From the NCBI RefSeq assembly GCF_020804225.1, contig NZ_WJBI01000017.1, forward strand, positions 81,260 through 122,811: DNA of 41,552 bases. The letters run 5' to 3'. Source of the stretch: Methanosarcina sp. DH2. GTDB taxonomy: Archaea > Halobacteriota > Methanosarcinia > Methanosarcinales > Methanosarcinaceae. Position numbers and translations under genes: made by a program. This document shows positions 1-9,633 of this stretch, in pieces (position 1 is the stretch's first letter; each line of letters begins with the position of its first letter). The notes beneath the pieces were generated by a model. It saw only the letters and a program-made list of their open reading frames with translations, was not told where the DNA came from and ran no database searches.

Positions 1-171
1 GGACATCTGGGCAAGATTTTTCCAGCCTTACATGCCCCTTAGACCGGGGAAGCTCTGATTTTCTTCCCCTTAAGCCTTTTTTAAAAAAGATTATTTTTAG
101 ATCAAGAATTAAACTCTCCAATTCCTGATTTATCTAATTTCCCTTTTTCTTTTTCTTTTTTCAAAACCCCT

Positions 172-723
172 TTAGCACTTACTTGTTACAAAGACCATAG
201 CAGCCACTACCGTAGTCCACTTACCGTCCTTGTCGCCTTTTGCAGTCTGACATATATGGAAAGTATCAAAAATGTGTCCGCTTGCCTTGTACACCTGTTC
301 TCTCTCATGCCAGGCCATTTCCGCATCAAACTCTATGCCAAGGGTTGTTGCCAGCATCGTTGCTGCCAGGTCTTCAGCATATTCTCCGGCAATAACCTCT
401 TCTTCTCCAAAAGAGTGGTGTTCGGAAATGTAGCCATAATTATCTTCATTCACAGGTACAGCGGTCCCTATAGCTGATGCCATCAGGCGGTGCGGCTCGT
501 TAGTATCGTTTCTCGCAAGAACACAATGGACAATTGCACCTGGCTTCAATTCTGAAAGACCTTCTTCTTTAGGTACGAGTTTACAATTGGGAGGCAGAAT
601 ACTTGATACGCTCACAAGGTTGTATTTTTCAATTTTTGCATCCCTTAGTGCGAGTTCGAAGGATGCTAATCTGTCCTTATGGACCCCGGATCCTTTTGTC
701 AAAAATGCTTTTCTAGGGATCAT
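172..723 (-). CDS. pdaD: Pyruvoyl-dependent arginine decarboxylase
   Basis: This 183-residue protein matches the archaeal PvlArgDC family, which decarboxylates arginine to agmatine, the first step of archaeal polyamine synthesis. The family is made as a proenzyme that cleaves itself between two serines, turning the second into the pyruvoyl cofactor. Here the pair is Ser40-Ser41 in VSVSSILPP, giving a small beta chain and a large alpha chain. The family signatures [13 protein letters not shown] and the GEYAEDLAA stretch are present, and the length is normal. The start is supported by AAGGAG five bases upstream of ATG. The gene stands alone, with hydantoinase-like genes next upstream on the same strand and no obvious operon partner for agmatine use. 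I am confident of the family. Confidence 0.95.
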   Translation of the reverse strand: MIPRKAFLTKGSGVHKDRLASFELALRDAKIEKYNLVSVSSILPPNCKLVPKEEGLSELKPGAIVHCVLARNDTNEPHRLMASAIGTAVPVNEDNYGYISEHHSFGEEEVIAGEYAEDLAATMLATTLGIEFDAEMAWHEREQVYKASGHIFDTFHICQTAKGDKDGKWTTVVAAMVFVTSKC

Positions 724-927
724 GATAACTCCTTTAAGTGTTTATGCTTCATACATTTGCTGTGAGATTTCCATTGTCTGGGCAACCAATACACACATAA
801 ATGATTTATGAATGATTTAAAACTCTTCTACAGTCTAGAGTGAACTTTTCGAATGAGCTATTAGCTTAAACCAATATTTCATGTTCCAAACGTACAGGAG
901 AGTTATGAACTTTACCCTTTATCACTA

Positions 928-2973
928 TCAATTTTCGGCTGTGGAAGTCCCTTCCGGAGAACTGCATTCCCTGGATAGAGTTCGGTCCTCAAGCTCATCA
1001 AAACTTTCAGAGAATTTTTTGTGTCCGGATACCGCTCTCTCGTAAACATCCGAATTTGAGATTCCTTCGAAGATAAACCTGGTCTCAAGGGGAATGTCAC
1101 CCGTATGGACCATTATATCCTTCTTTTCTACACTGACAGTGACCTGGTCCGGAGAAAGCCCTGATTCAGCCATATAATCGAGAATCAGCTTTCTTCCGAA
1201 TTCCTCCGCGAACTCGATAGCTTCACTTCTTATAACGAAATGCCGCCTCCCCACAGGAGTGTAGACAAAAACCCCTTTAGTCCTCATGTCATATCTTGAC
1301 TCGCTGTAAGTTGTGCGGACTGTTATTTCAACGCGTTTTGTCCCTTTTCCCACAAGGGCTCCCACAGCATTCCCTACCCCGGAGTATTCCGGGACAATTA
1401 TTTCGGCATCGATCAGTTTTTTCAGGTCGCCCACATAAGCTCTGACCGGGCCTCCCAGAAGCACAACCGGGATATCTACCTTAAAGCGGGAGAAAAAGCT
1501 GCCTTCAAGCATTTTCTCAATTTCATTTCTGTCAACCCCTTCCATAAGGAATGAAAGGAGATCTTTTGCCATATTCCTGGCAAAAAGCCGTTTCACATTC
1601 ACACAGAACTCCTGCCTGCCGGTCCCGGTGAAGTTTGCAAGCAGCGTAGCCCCTATGACCGAGGCTTCAGAATCCCATTCAGTGTATTCTCCAAGCACAT
1701 GCAGGGCATCAGTCGGAGTAAAGCCGATAGCCTGAACAAGCCGCTTCTGGATCAGGGAGTCCATTATTTTTTTTGAAGGGAGTATATTTCTGTCCCAGTA
1801 GACGTCTTTAAGAGAAAGAGGTTCATTTCCTATAAGGGCAAGGAGTTCTTCTTCTTCTCTGTTCAGGTCAACAGGTTTCTGTTTTGTCCTTACAAAGAAT
1901 TTTGTTGCCTGGATATGCTCATTCATTTTTAGCCTGTCAGGAATCCAGCGCTTTTTCAGGGAATTCATAAATGAGGGGTAAAGGACAGCAGCCCTGCAGA
2001 GTGGGATAACCCTTCGAGGCCCGATATTTGTCCGGGTGCCCTGGACCCAGATATGGCTGTCCCCTCCCATTGCCGAGGTCTCCATCCTTAGTGCCCTCAC
2101 CTTTGTCTGCCAGCCTCCCACAACTGCTCCGTTTTCACTGAGGTAAGGAAGCCCTTTATGGATCATGGAGACATCCGTACTTGTCCCTCCAACATCGATA
2201 ACCGTACAGGTCTCATGTCCTGACAGATAGGAAGCCCCAAGGAGGCTTGCAGCAGGCCCTGAAAAGACCGATTCTATGGGCTTTTTCATGGCTTCGTGCA
2301 TGCTTACGACAGACCCGTCGCAGCGGAGCATTGCAATTCTGGACTCAAGCCCCCTCCTTTCGATCTCGCTTACAACGGTTTTTAAAAAACCCTCTGCTAC
2401 TGGCAGGAGCTGGGCATTAAGGTAAGCTGTAACCCCCCTTTCATAGGCTCCTAAGGACTGGGCAAGTTCATGCCCGCAGACAACAGGAAGCCCTGTAAGT
2501 TCCTGGATCAGGGCTTTTATACGCAGTTCATGCTCAGGGTTGCGGACGCTGAAATATGAAGAGACTGCAAAAGCCGAGACCCTGCCCTTCAGCCTCAGTA
2601 CAAAGCTTTCAACTGTGGAGAGGTCAAGTGCTGCTATTTCATCTCCATGGCTGTCGTGTCCACCCTGCACCATTATGCAGTTTCCAATCTCGGAATCCGC
2701 AGGGATTTCATAATCCCCTACAAGGACCAGCCCTACAGGATATCCTGTCTTTTCCAGGATGGTATTGGTTGCAAGAGTTGTAGAAACCGAAACCATAGTC
2801 ACAAGCTTCAGTTTTTCAGCTTCAAGCCCGTCAATAGAATTCGTAATTCCTTCAAGAAGGTCGGGATATGTTGTGAGTGCTTTATTAGAGCCGACAACCT
2901 TTCCATCCGAGTTCCGGATTAATATGGAATCGGTATAAGTGCCGCCGGCATCGATACCTAGACTGTATGCCAT
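928..2973 (-). CDS. HyuA-type hydantoinase/oxoprolinase subunit, paralog 1
   Basis: This 681-residue protein belongs to the HyuA family (Hydant_A_N plus Hydantoinase_A), the ATPase half of ATP-dependent N-methylhydantoinases, 5-oxoprolinases and acetone carboxylases. The ASKHA-fold phosphate loops are visible: GIDAGGTYTDS at the N-terminus and VIDVGGTSTDVSM near residue 258. TTLATNTILEK and VLLGGPV are also typical. AGGAAG lies upstream of the ATG. No HyuB-type partner is in the window, so substrate and reaction cannot be named. It differs from its tandem neighbour at 3403-5325 throughout and has a longer C-terminal tail rich in Ser and Glu. The two probably arose by an old duplication. Confidence 0.88.
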   Translation of the reverse strand: MAYSLGIDAGGTYTDSILIRNSDGKVVGSNKALTTYPDLLEGITNSIDGLEAEKLKLVTMVSVSTTLATNTILEKTGYPVGLVLVGDYEIPADSEIGNCIMVQGGHDSHGDEIAALDLSTVESFVLRLKGRVSAFAVSSYFSVRNPEHELRIKALIQELTGLPVVCGHELAQSLGAYERGVTAYLNAQLLPVAEGFLKTVVSEIERRGLESRIAMLRCDGSVVSMHEAMKKPIESVFSGPAASLLGASYLSGHETCTVIDVGGTSTDVSMIHKGLPYLSENGAVVGGWQTKVRALRMETSAMGGDSHIWVQGTRTNIGPRRVIPLCRAAVLYPSFMNSLKKRWIPDRLKMNEHIQATKFFVRTKQKPVDLNREEEELLALIGNEPLSLKDVYWDRNILPSKKIMDSLIQKRLVQAIGFTPTDALHVLGEYTEWDSEASVIGATLLANFTGTGRQEFCVNVKRLFARNMAKDLLSFLMEGVDRNEIEKMLEGSFFSRFKVDIPVVLLGGPVRAYVGDLKKLIDAEIIVPEYSGVGNAVGALVGKGTKRVEITVRTTYSESRYDMRTKGVFVYTPVGRRHFVIRSEAIEFAEEFGRKLILDYMAESGLSPDQVTVSVEKKDIMVHTGDIPLETRFIFEGISNSDVYERAVSGHKKFSESFDELEDRTLSRECSSPEGTSTAEN

Positions 2974-3402
2974 TTTTTTAACTTCCTGATCTTATTTTTA
3001 TATCTTCGGAATACTCATAATGTGCCATTTGATGATTCCGATTATTACTACTATTATGTCTTTGATCTCTGAAATTATTCGTAAGCTATTCTTTTTCTTT
3101 CCCGTGCCATAATTTGCTGTTCAAGGGAAGGAACACTTTAATTCCAGCCAGTCCCTGAAATACATTTCCCGGATAAGAAATCTGGATTTCTGGAGCAAAC
3201 GGATTTTAAAGAACAAATTTGGATCTCAAAAGCAAAGCTTGAGCTTAGTCATTATCTCAAACTTAGAGCTTCCTGTTTTATCTTTGATTTTATTTTTACA
3301 TTTTATCTTTATTTTTATCTTTACTTTTGACTTCCTGAAATCCGAATTGCAATATCTGCACTATTGGGGGAAAAAATATAAATGTTCCGGGTCTTCCGGA
3401 AC
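2974..3402. other. Intergenic region between the two hyuA paralogs
   Basis: This AT-rich stretch of about 430 bases has no credible gene. It contains a pyrimidine-rich run at about 3285-3335 and should hold the promoter of the downstream paralog. I saw no clear hairpin or operator. Confidence 0.5.
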
Positions 3403-5325
3403 TCAAACTTTCGGCATTCCGATTCCGACAAAGACCAGTTTTGATTCTACGGGCATTGTGCCTGCTTCACTCAGGGAAATATCTTTTCTGCTCATCTCTA
3501 TCTGAACCTGCCCTTTGTCAAGGCCAGCCTCGACCATGTATTCCATTACAAGTTTTCTTCCTAGAGATTCTGCGTGCGCCAGGGCTTCCGGGTAGCTCCC
3601 GAAGGTTTCCCTGCCCTGGGGTGAAAAGAGAAGTACAAGCCTTTTCCGATCTTTTGAATAGGTGCTCTTAATAAGAATTTCAATCCTTTTTATTCCCTTC
3701 CCGACAACAGCCCCTACAGCATTACCTACTTCCGAATATTTGGGGACTATAATGTCAGCATCAAGAATTTGCTTTAACTCCTCTGTATAGGCTACTACAG
3801 GTCCTCCTATAAGCACGACAGGTATCTTCATCCTGAACTGCGCGAACCTGTCCGACAGGATAATTTTTTCAATTTCCTGGGAAGGGACATCTTTTAAGAC
3901 AAAAGACATCAGGTTGACTGCCATGTTCTTTACAACGTCCTTTTTTATGCGCCTGCACAGTTCAATATAGTCTGTCTGCGTGTAACGTTCGAGAAGTTTT
4001 GCTCCGGCAATTGAGGCTTCCGCATCCCAGCCCCTGTAATCTCCAAGCACGTGCAGGGCGTCAGTCGGGGTAAAGCCAATTGCCTGGATAAGGCGTTTTC
4101 TTATCAGGGAATCGAGAAGTCCCGGAGACAGGGTTTTCTGAGTTTCCCAGAATATGTCGTTAAGGGAGGTAGGGGAATCTCCTATCCTGTCAAAGAGTTC
4201 CTGCTCGAAACTTCCAAGATTAGAAGCTTCTGCCCCTGTCCTTATGAAAAATTTTGTGGGCTGCACATTCTCTTCCAGGTGCATGGTTCCGGGAATTCTC
4301 CCTTTTCTCAGGACTTCAAGAAAGCCGGGATATTTGACAGCAGCAACACAGAGTGGAATTACTCGACGGGGGCCTATGTTGATTTTCAGATTCCTGACCC
4401 ATACATGGCTGTCCCCTCCCATTGCCGAAGTCTCCATCCTAATAGCTTTGACCTTGGTCTGCCAGCCCCCTACAATAGCCCCTTCGGAGCAGAGTTCGGG
4501 AAGCCCGTTTTCGAGCATGGAAACATCCGTACTCGTCCCGCCAACGTCTATGACTGCACAGGTCTCAAGCCCTGAAAGGTGGGATGCCCCTACCAGGCTT
4601 GCAGCAGGGCCTGAAAAGATTGATTCGATGGGTTTTTCCAGAGCTTCGTTAATGCCCACTACGGAACCGTCGCATTTGAGCATTAGCAGCCTGGCGTTCA
4701 TCCCTCTTCTTTTGATCTCCTCCCTGATCGAAAGGATAAACTGACTTGCAATAGGAATCAGCTGGGCATTAAGGTAAGCTGTAACCCCTCTTTCATACGC
4801 TCCGAGGTCAAGGGAAAGCTCGTGTCCGCACACAACAGGAAACCCCGTAAGTTCCTGAATACGGGCTTTGATTGCCAGCTCATGGGCAGGGTTCCGGATA
4901 CTGAAATATGAAGAGACTGCAAAAGCCGAGACCCTGTCTTTTACCTTCCTTACAAAAGCCTCAACTGCTTCCATATCAAGAGAAACAAGTTCAGCTCCGT
5001 GATGGTCGTGCCCTCCTTTTACCACGGTATAAAGCTCAGCGTGCATTTTTTCCGGGATTTCGTAATCCCCTACAAGGATTAAACCTACAGGATAGCCATT
5101 TTTTTCAAGGATTGTGTTTGTAGCAAGAGTTGTCGAGACTGATACCATTTTTACGTCTTTTAAGTATTTCTCATCCAGCCCGTCAATGGAGTTTTTAATT
5201 CCTTCAAGGAGGTCAGGATAGGTCGTAAGAGCTTTGTTCGAGTCCATCACCCTGCCATCGGAATCCCGGATGATGATCGAATCGGTATATGTCCCTCCTG
5301 CGTCAATGCCCATGCTGTATTGCAT
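3403..5325 (-). CDS. HyuA-type hydantoinase/oxoprolinase subunit, paralog 2
   Basis: This is a second HyuA family protein of 640 residues, colinear with the neighbour at 928-2973 from the first phosphate loop (SMGIDAGGTYTDS) through VIDVGGTSTDVSM near residue 257 to VLIGGPV. An ATG 27 bases further upstream (5352) is in frame, but AGGAG sits eight bases before the ATG at 5325, inside that extension, so 5325 is the better start. The family acts in ATP-driven opening of cyclic amides or related carboxylations, usually with a HyuB subunit, which is absent here. Substrate unknown. The 430-base gap to paralog 1 suggests separate transcription. Confidence 0.88.
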   Translation of the reverse strand: MQYSMGIDAGGTYTDSIIIRDSDGRVMDSNKALTTYPDLLEGIKNSIDGLDEKYLKDVKMVSVSTTLATNTILEKNGYPVGLILVGDYEIPEKMHAELYTVVKGGHDHHGAELVSLDMEAVEAFVRKVKDRVSAFAVSSYFSIRNPAHELAIKARIQELTGFPVVCGHELSLDLGAYERGVTAYLNAQLIPIASQFILSIREEIKRRGMNARLLMLKCDGSVVGINEALEKPIESIFSGPAASLVGASHLSGLETCAVIDVGGTSTDVSMLENGLPELCSEGAIVGGWQTKVKAIRMETSAMGGDSHVWVRNLKINIGPRRVIPLCVAAVKYPGFLEVLRKGRIPGTMHLEENVQPTKFFIRTGAEASNLGSFEQELFDRIGDSPTSLNDIFWETQKTLSPGLLDSLIRKRLIQAIGFTPTDALHVLGDYRGWDAEASIAGAKLLERYTQTDYIELCRRIKKDVVKNMAVNLMSFVLKDVPSQEIEKIILSDRFAQFRMKIPVVLIGGPVVAYTEELKQILDADIIVPKYSEVGNAVGAVVGKGIKRIEILIKSTYSKDRKRLVLLFSPQGRETFGSYPEALAHAESLGRKLVMEYMVEAGLDKGQVQIEMSRKDISLSEAGTMPVESKLVFVGIGMPKV

Positions 5326-5665
5326 TTGAATATCTCCTGTTAATTTTTTCATGAATGGGGTTCATAAATTCTTTTGTTTGTGAAATCTTTTATTAGATTA
5401 TTTTGCCGGATATAAATAGTGCCTAAAAATATATAATAATTAGTTGAAGCTAACATTTTCCTGCTTTGAAAAAAATCTGGTAGCTTTTCATAAGCAGTCA
5501 TCAAACTTGTGTTTCAATCAGGATTTCTTTATTTAAAGCCCAAGATTTATATAATTAGCCATATAAATCTCTCTTTTAAGGACCTGTTAAGAAAGCCTTA
5601 AAAAGTACTTTTAAGCCTGAAATAAGCTTTTTAAAATGTTCTTATAGACTGATTGAGGAGGGTAT
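5326..5665. promoter_or_regulatory. Divergent intergenic region with TATA-like sequences
   Basis: This AT-rich region of about 340 bases separates hyuA paralog 2 (minus) from the toxin-antitoxin-like pair (plus). TTTATATAATTAG near 5548 and CATATAAATC near 5560 resemble archaeal TATA boxes and could serve the plus-strand pair after a leader of about 80 bases. No gene is visible in it. Confidence 0.4.
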
Positions 5666-5854
5666 ATGATACTTACAGAGATTTTTAATCAGCTAAAGGA
5701 ACTCGAAATAAAATTCAATGAGATCAGCTACCCGCCTGAGACTACTTTTCAGTCCTCCTTCTCCTTTAAAATCCGCAAAGCGGAACAGGATTGTTTACAG
5801 CACCATTTGCCTGCTTTTGAGATTGAAGAATTTCTCGAAAAGGTAGAACAATGA
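5666..5854 (+). CDS. Small putative antitoxin upstream of RelE/ParE-like toxin
   Basis: This 62-residue protein is preceded by a strong GGAGG about four bases before its ATG. Its stop overlaps the start of the next gene by four bases (ATGA), the usual layout of antitoxin-toxin pairs. The sequence is hydrophilic with predicted helices (LTEIFNQLKELEIKFNEIS at the start, IEEFLEKVEQ at the end). I cannot place it in a named antitoxin family, and it has no obvious ribbon-helix-helix or HTH. The antitoxin role is inferred from position, size and coupling. Confidence 0.6.
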   Translation: MILTEIFNQLKELEIKFNEISYPPETTFQSSFSFKIRKAEQDCLQHHLPAFEIEEFLEKVEQ

Positions 5855-6132
5855 CATATAGAGTGACAGTTCATCCTTCAGTTCGTAAAAATCTGAAAAA
5901 GTTGTACATCCTCGATCAACCGGTCTATGATTACGTAAAAAAGCGTCTCCGACTCCTGGCTCATAAGCCTGAAATGGGCTATCCTCTTGAGGCTGGGTTC
6001 CAGGGAAAATGGAGGATTCACATAGGACCCTACGTGCTGATTTATACCTTTGACAGTGCCAGCAATATACTTACCCTTCTTACTTTTGAGCATTATACCC
6101 GGGCATATGATATGGATACGGCTTATGTTTAA
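5851..6132 (+). CDS. RelE/ParE-superfamily toxin
   Basis: This 93-residue protein has the RelE/ParE toxin plan: an N-terminal VTVHPSVRKNLKKL helix, a middle LRLLAHKPEMGYPLEAG turn, then the core strands GKWRIHIGPYVLIYTFD and ILTLLTFEHY. Family members either cleave mRNA on the ribosome (RelE-like) or poison gyrase (ParE-like). The sequence does not decide between them, although the basic and aromatic residues after GKWRIHIG fit the RelE type. It overlaps the upstream small gene by four bases, so the two should be co-translated. The pair stands alone, as mobile addiction modules often do. Confidence 0.8.
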   Translation: MTYRVTVHPSVRKNLKKLYILDQPVYDYVKKRLRLLAHKPEMGYPLEAGFQGKWRIHIGPYVLIYTFDSASNILTLLTFEHYTRAYDMDTAYV

Positions 6133-6640
6133 GGAGTCTTATTTATCTCTATTTTTAACTATGGCTATTATCTCTATTTTTAACTATGGCTACTGCTTTC
6201 CAAATGGATCTTTCCGCATCGCCGATCTGCCGACGCTACCTGCCTTTTGAATTTTACTTTTAACAGGCCATATCAGGATAGAAAAAGTTTTACTCATATC
6301 CTGCTGCGATCCCCTTTTTAATCGGTTGATATTATTCTCGAATATCCGGAAATGGCGTCTTCATAGTGTTTCACCATGCGCATGCGCCTTAAGTCAGCGC
6401 CAGTCGGATATGAATAAACAACTGTCAAACTTATGATGCTGCCAGAAAAAAGAGTAATCTGGAAAAATTCCGGAGAAATCCTCCGTTTGATTTGAGGAAA
6501 AGCCTGTCTTGACCCCAAAAAACCGTTTTTTTATGTAGTTTACAGGACGCCTCCGCCAGCTTATCTGAAGGTCTATAGAAAGAAGCAGAAAGTTATCTTT
6601 TTACTGGTTATTTTTCTATTTTAGTTTATTAAAAGTGGTC
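6133..6640. other. Intergenic region with a short direct repeat
   Basis: No gene can be supported in these roughly 500 bases. A near-perfect direct repeat of about 27 bases (TATCTCTATTTTTAACTATG and following) occurs in tandem at about 6142-6195. A minus-strand open stretch at 6318-6518 has coding-like residues (YSYPTGADLRRMRMVKHYED) but no recognisable family and no ribosome binding site; it may be a gene fragment. Confidence 0.4.
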
Positions 6641-7687
6641 TTAGTCATTTTTACCTGTTATTTTTTCTTTTTTTCTCCTGTCTACCTGAGATTCTGGTAC
6701 TCCGGCTACTGGCACACCGACAGTCAGCACTCCGACTGTTTTTGCTTTCAGGAGAATTTCATTCTCAGCTTTGTTTTCACTTTCATGTTTAGTTTCGTTT
6801 TCTATCTTACTCTCTTCTTCCAGGCTCATAAGGAGAGAGCTTGCAAGAATAAGAATGCAGCCGATAAGTGTGCTCCTGGATACAGGGTCGTTTAAGATCA
6901 AATAAGCAAAAAAGATCGCACTTACAGGTTCAAGGAGGGAGATAATACTCGCATTCTGAGCTTTTACCTGTTCAAGTCCTGTGAAATAGAGAATAGAACC
7001 TATAGAGGTTATCATTACCCCGAGGAAGAGAAGGACAGGCAGGTTCTCAAGCAGGGCTGCGGGAGATATCTGCAGCATAAAGGGAAGGAGGATCACAAGG
7101 GTCACGCCTGTTGAAAGGAAAAGCTGTTCCAGGCCTGAGTATTCATCCCTGAGATAGCGCGAGGTCATAATTATGCAGGCATAGAAAAAACCCGAAAAAA
7201 GCCCCATCAGTACCCCGAATAAATACCCTGAGCCAGCTTCTGCCGTGCCGGGAACGAGATTCTCATGACCCACAACCACCACCACCCCTATAAGGGAAAG
7301 TGTGAGAGCAGCAAGGTTTCGGGTGCTTATTTTTTCTTTGAGGATTACAGGGGCAACGAGCAGGACATAAAGAGGGGCAGTATAAAGCAGGAGCACTGAC
7401 ATAGAAACATTCGTAAAACTCACAGCCGTGTAATAAGAAAGCATGACTCCGGCTTGCCAGACTCCGAGAAGTAGCACGGCTTTCCTTTTTCCTCGAAGCC
7501 GTATCCCGGAAAGTTTTCCTGTAGCTGCAAGGTAAGCGGCAAGAACCAGAAAACCGAAGAGGAGCTGGCAAAAAACAACAGGTCCTGCAGCCATATTTTT
7601 TATGTACAGGAAAAAGATTCCTGCAAACCCGTAGATAACGGATGCGACAATAACCTGAGCATTTGCTTTTATGTATCTGGGCTCCAT
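6641..7687 (-). CDS. DMT-superfamily (EamA) transporter
   Basis: This 348-residue integral membrane protein has about ten hydrophobic segments in two similar halves, the plan of EamA/DMT permeases for small metabolites. Typical family features are the first helix with ASVIYGFAGIFF, the half-ending TLSLIGVVVVVG, and the second-half ASIISLLEPVSAIFFAYLIL with the conserved LEPV motif. After the last helix comes a charged tail of about 45 residues (EEESKIENETKHESENKAE and on), unusual for the family and probably cytoplasmic. The substrate cannot be told. The gene is monocistronic, with only weak Shine-Dalgarno support at the ATG. Confidence 0.88.
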   Translation of the reverse strand: MEPRYIKANAQVIVASVIYGFAGIFFLYIKNMAAGPVVFCQLLFGFLVLAAYLAATGKLSGIRLRGKRKAVLLLGVWQAGVMLSYYTAVSFTNVSMSVLLLYTAPLYVLLVAPVILKEKISTRNLAALTLSLIGVVVVVGHENLVPGTAEAGSGYLFGVLMGLFSGFFYACIIMTSRYLRDEYSGLEQLFLSTGVTLVILLPFMLQISPAALLENLPVLLFLGVMITSIGSILYFTGLEQVKAQNASIISLLEPVSAIFFAYLILNDPVSRSTLIGCILILASSLLMSLEEESKIENETKHESENKAENEILLKAKTVGVLTVGVPVAGVPESQVDRRKKEKITGKND

Positions 7688-8146
<459 letters not shown>

Positions 8147-8926
8147 TTAACTTCTTCCCGAAGCCCTGGGTATGGGAGAGGAATCAGACTGAGATGCCTT
8201 ATTCTTTACTCCAAGCACTCTCACGACAACCATGCTGATCTCAAAAAAGATGATCATTGGCACTGCAACCATAACCTGGCTGAGGACATCCGGAGGGGTG
8301 ATGATAGCTCCTACTACTAGAAAGACGATATAAATGTGCTTGCGGTAGGTTACAAGCGTGCTGTACTGTATAAAGCCGTTCCGGGTCAGGAAGGTGAGTA
8401 CTATAGGAAGTTCAAAGATCAGCCCGAAAAGAGCTGTGCCTGCAGCTGCAAACGAAATGAACTTGAAGACCGAATAGGTGGCAGTTACCCCTGAGCCTGC
8501 TGCGTTCAGGTAGAGGTAGTCCAGAAAGAGAGGCAGCATGAAGAAGTAAGCATACGACACCCCGAGGGCAAACATTACGAGAGCTCCCGCACTAAGGAGT
8601 ATAAACTGGCTCTTTCCGACCTGTACCGGACTTCTTAACGAAAAACGCCTCGATACAGCCCGGTAAGCATAGAATGCAATAAAAGGCAGGGCAAAGAGCA
8701 GCCCTATTATAACTGAGAGCTTGAGCTTCAACATCATTACTTCAAGAGGGGATACGTACACCAGCTTTGCACCCTCAGGCAGTAGGTCATTTTTCATCCT
8801 CTCAATCAGCGGACCCGTAAACTGAAAAGAAAGAGCAACGCCTGCAAAAAGGACTGCAGCAACTACAAGCAATTTCTTTCGCAGGGTCAGCAGGATTACA
8901 CTTAAGTTTTCAATTGCTTCAGACAT
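8147..8926 (-). CDS. tatC: TatC-like protein, divergent paralog
   Basis: This 259-residue protein has six predicted membrane helices and clear TatC similarity, strongest in the second half: FGLIFELPIVLTFL near residue 172 and the GAIITPPDVLSQ motif near residue 213. TatC is the signal-peptide receptor of the twin-arginine translocase. Two receptor-site features are missing. The N-terminal HLxELRxRL motif has become LLTLRKKL, with Thr where E. coli TatC has Glu15. The loop that carries Glu103 in E. coli has no Glu. It therefore probably cannot bind twin-arginine signals in the usual way and may work as a partner of the TatC at 9634-10413, which lies divergently across a 700-base repeat-rich spacer. 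Ribosome binding site weak. Confidence 0.88.
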   Translation of the reverse strand: MSEAIENLSVILLTLRKKLLVVAAVLFAGVALSFQFTGPLIERMKNDLLPEGAKLVYVSPLEVMMLKLKLSVIIGLLFALPFIAFYAYRAVSRRFSLRSPVQVGKSQFILLSAGALVMFALGVSYAYFFMLPLFLDYLYLNAAGSGVTATYSVFKFISFAAAGTALFGLIFELPIVLTFLTRNGFIQYSTLVTYRKHIYIVFLVVGAIITPPDVLSQVMVAVPMIIFFEISMVVVRVLGVKNKASQSDSSPIPRASGRS

Positions 8927-9021
8927 ATGGAGTACCTATCCGGCAAATAGAAGGAACCGATTATCCTTCAGGAAATGGTTATTCCGTTTGATTATTTCTT
9001 TTAATTATTCGTATTCCTTTT

Positions 9022-9138
9022 GACTACTTCGTTTGATTACTTCGTTTGATTACTTCGTTTGATTACTTCGTTTGATTACTTCGTTTGATTACTTCGTTTG
9101 ATTACTTCGTTTGATTACTTCGCTTGATTATTCCGTTA
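9022..9138. repeat. 13-bp tandem repeat, about nine copies
   Basis: The unit GATTACTTCGTTT is repeated in tandem. The central six copies are identical and both ends are degenerate. It lies about 100 bases upstream of the minus-strand tatC-like start at 8926, in the divergent tatC-tatC promoter region. Confidence 0.95.
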
Positions 9139-9214
9139 TATGTTTATTATACTGGGATAGCAAATTTAAGGTTCCAGATCAAAGCATTGTATTTCAAGCT
9201 TTTTGTTTTCGGCA

Positions 9215-9312
9215 CTGTAATATCTAACTATATGGCTGCCGTAACTGTAATATCTAACTATATGGCTGCCGTAACTGTAACTGTAACTGTAACTGTAACT
9301 GTAACTGTAATT
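9215..9312. repeat. 30-bp direct repeat followed by a 6-bp (GTAACT) array
   Basis: A 30-base unit beginning CTGTAATATCTAACTATATG occurs twice (at 9215 and 9245). It is followed by about seven copies of GTAACT from 9271. Together with the arrays at 9022 and 9553, three unrelated tandem repeats lie between the two tatC genes. Confidence 0.93.
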
Positions 9313-9552
9313 CTCTTAATATTGTAAGTATTAAGGACGGTAAATATATATCATGGATATATGGTTTTAGAGTATCCCTGATTCAGAATCTCCTGAGCAT
9401 TCGGCACATCCTGAGTGCGTGCATCAGCACGGCATGGGATGTAGTGTAATAGATGTTCCGATATTAATATATTTATTTAAATGCAGTGTAAGACAGAGAA
9501 ACCAGGTGGAGAACCCTGATAGTAAATGAGATCGCAGACCGGACAGAGAATT

Positions 9553-9607
9553 AGATAAATATCAGATAAATATCAGATAAATATTAGATAAATATTAGAT
9601 AAATATC
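9553..9607. repeat. 11-bp tandem repeat, five copies
   Basis: Five copies of AGATAAATAT(C/T) end 26 bases before the tatC start at 9634. The array therefore probably lies in the tatC leader and may replace a conventional ribosome binding site region, since no Shine-Dalgarno motif is visible there. Confidence 0.93.
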
Positions 9608-9633
9608 AGATTAAAAACAAAAAGATAAAAACT

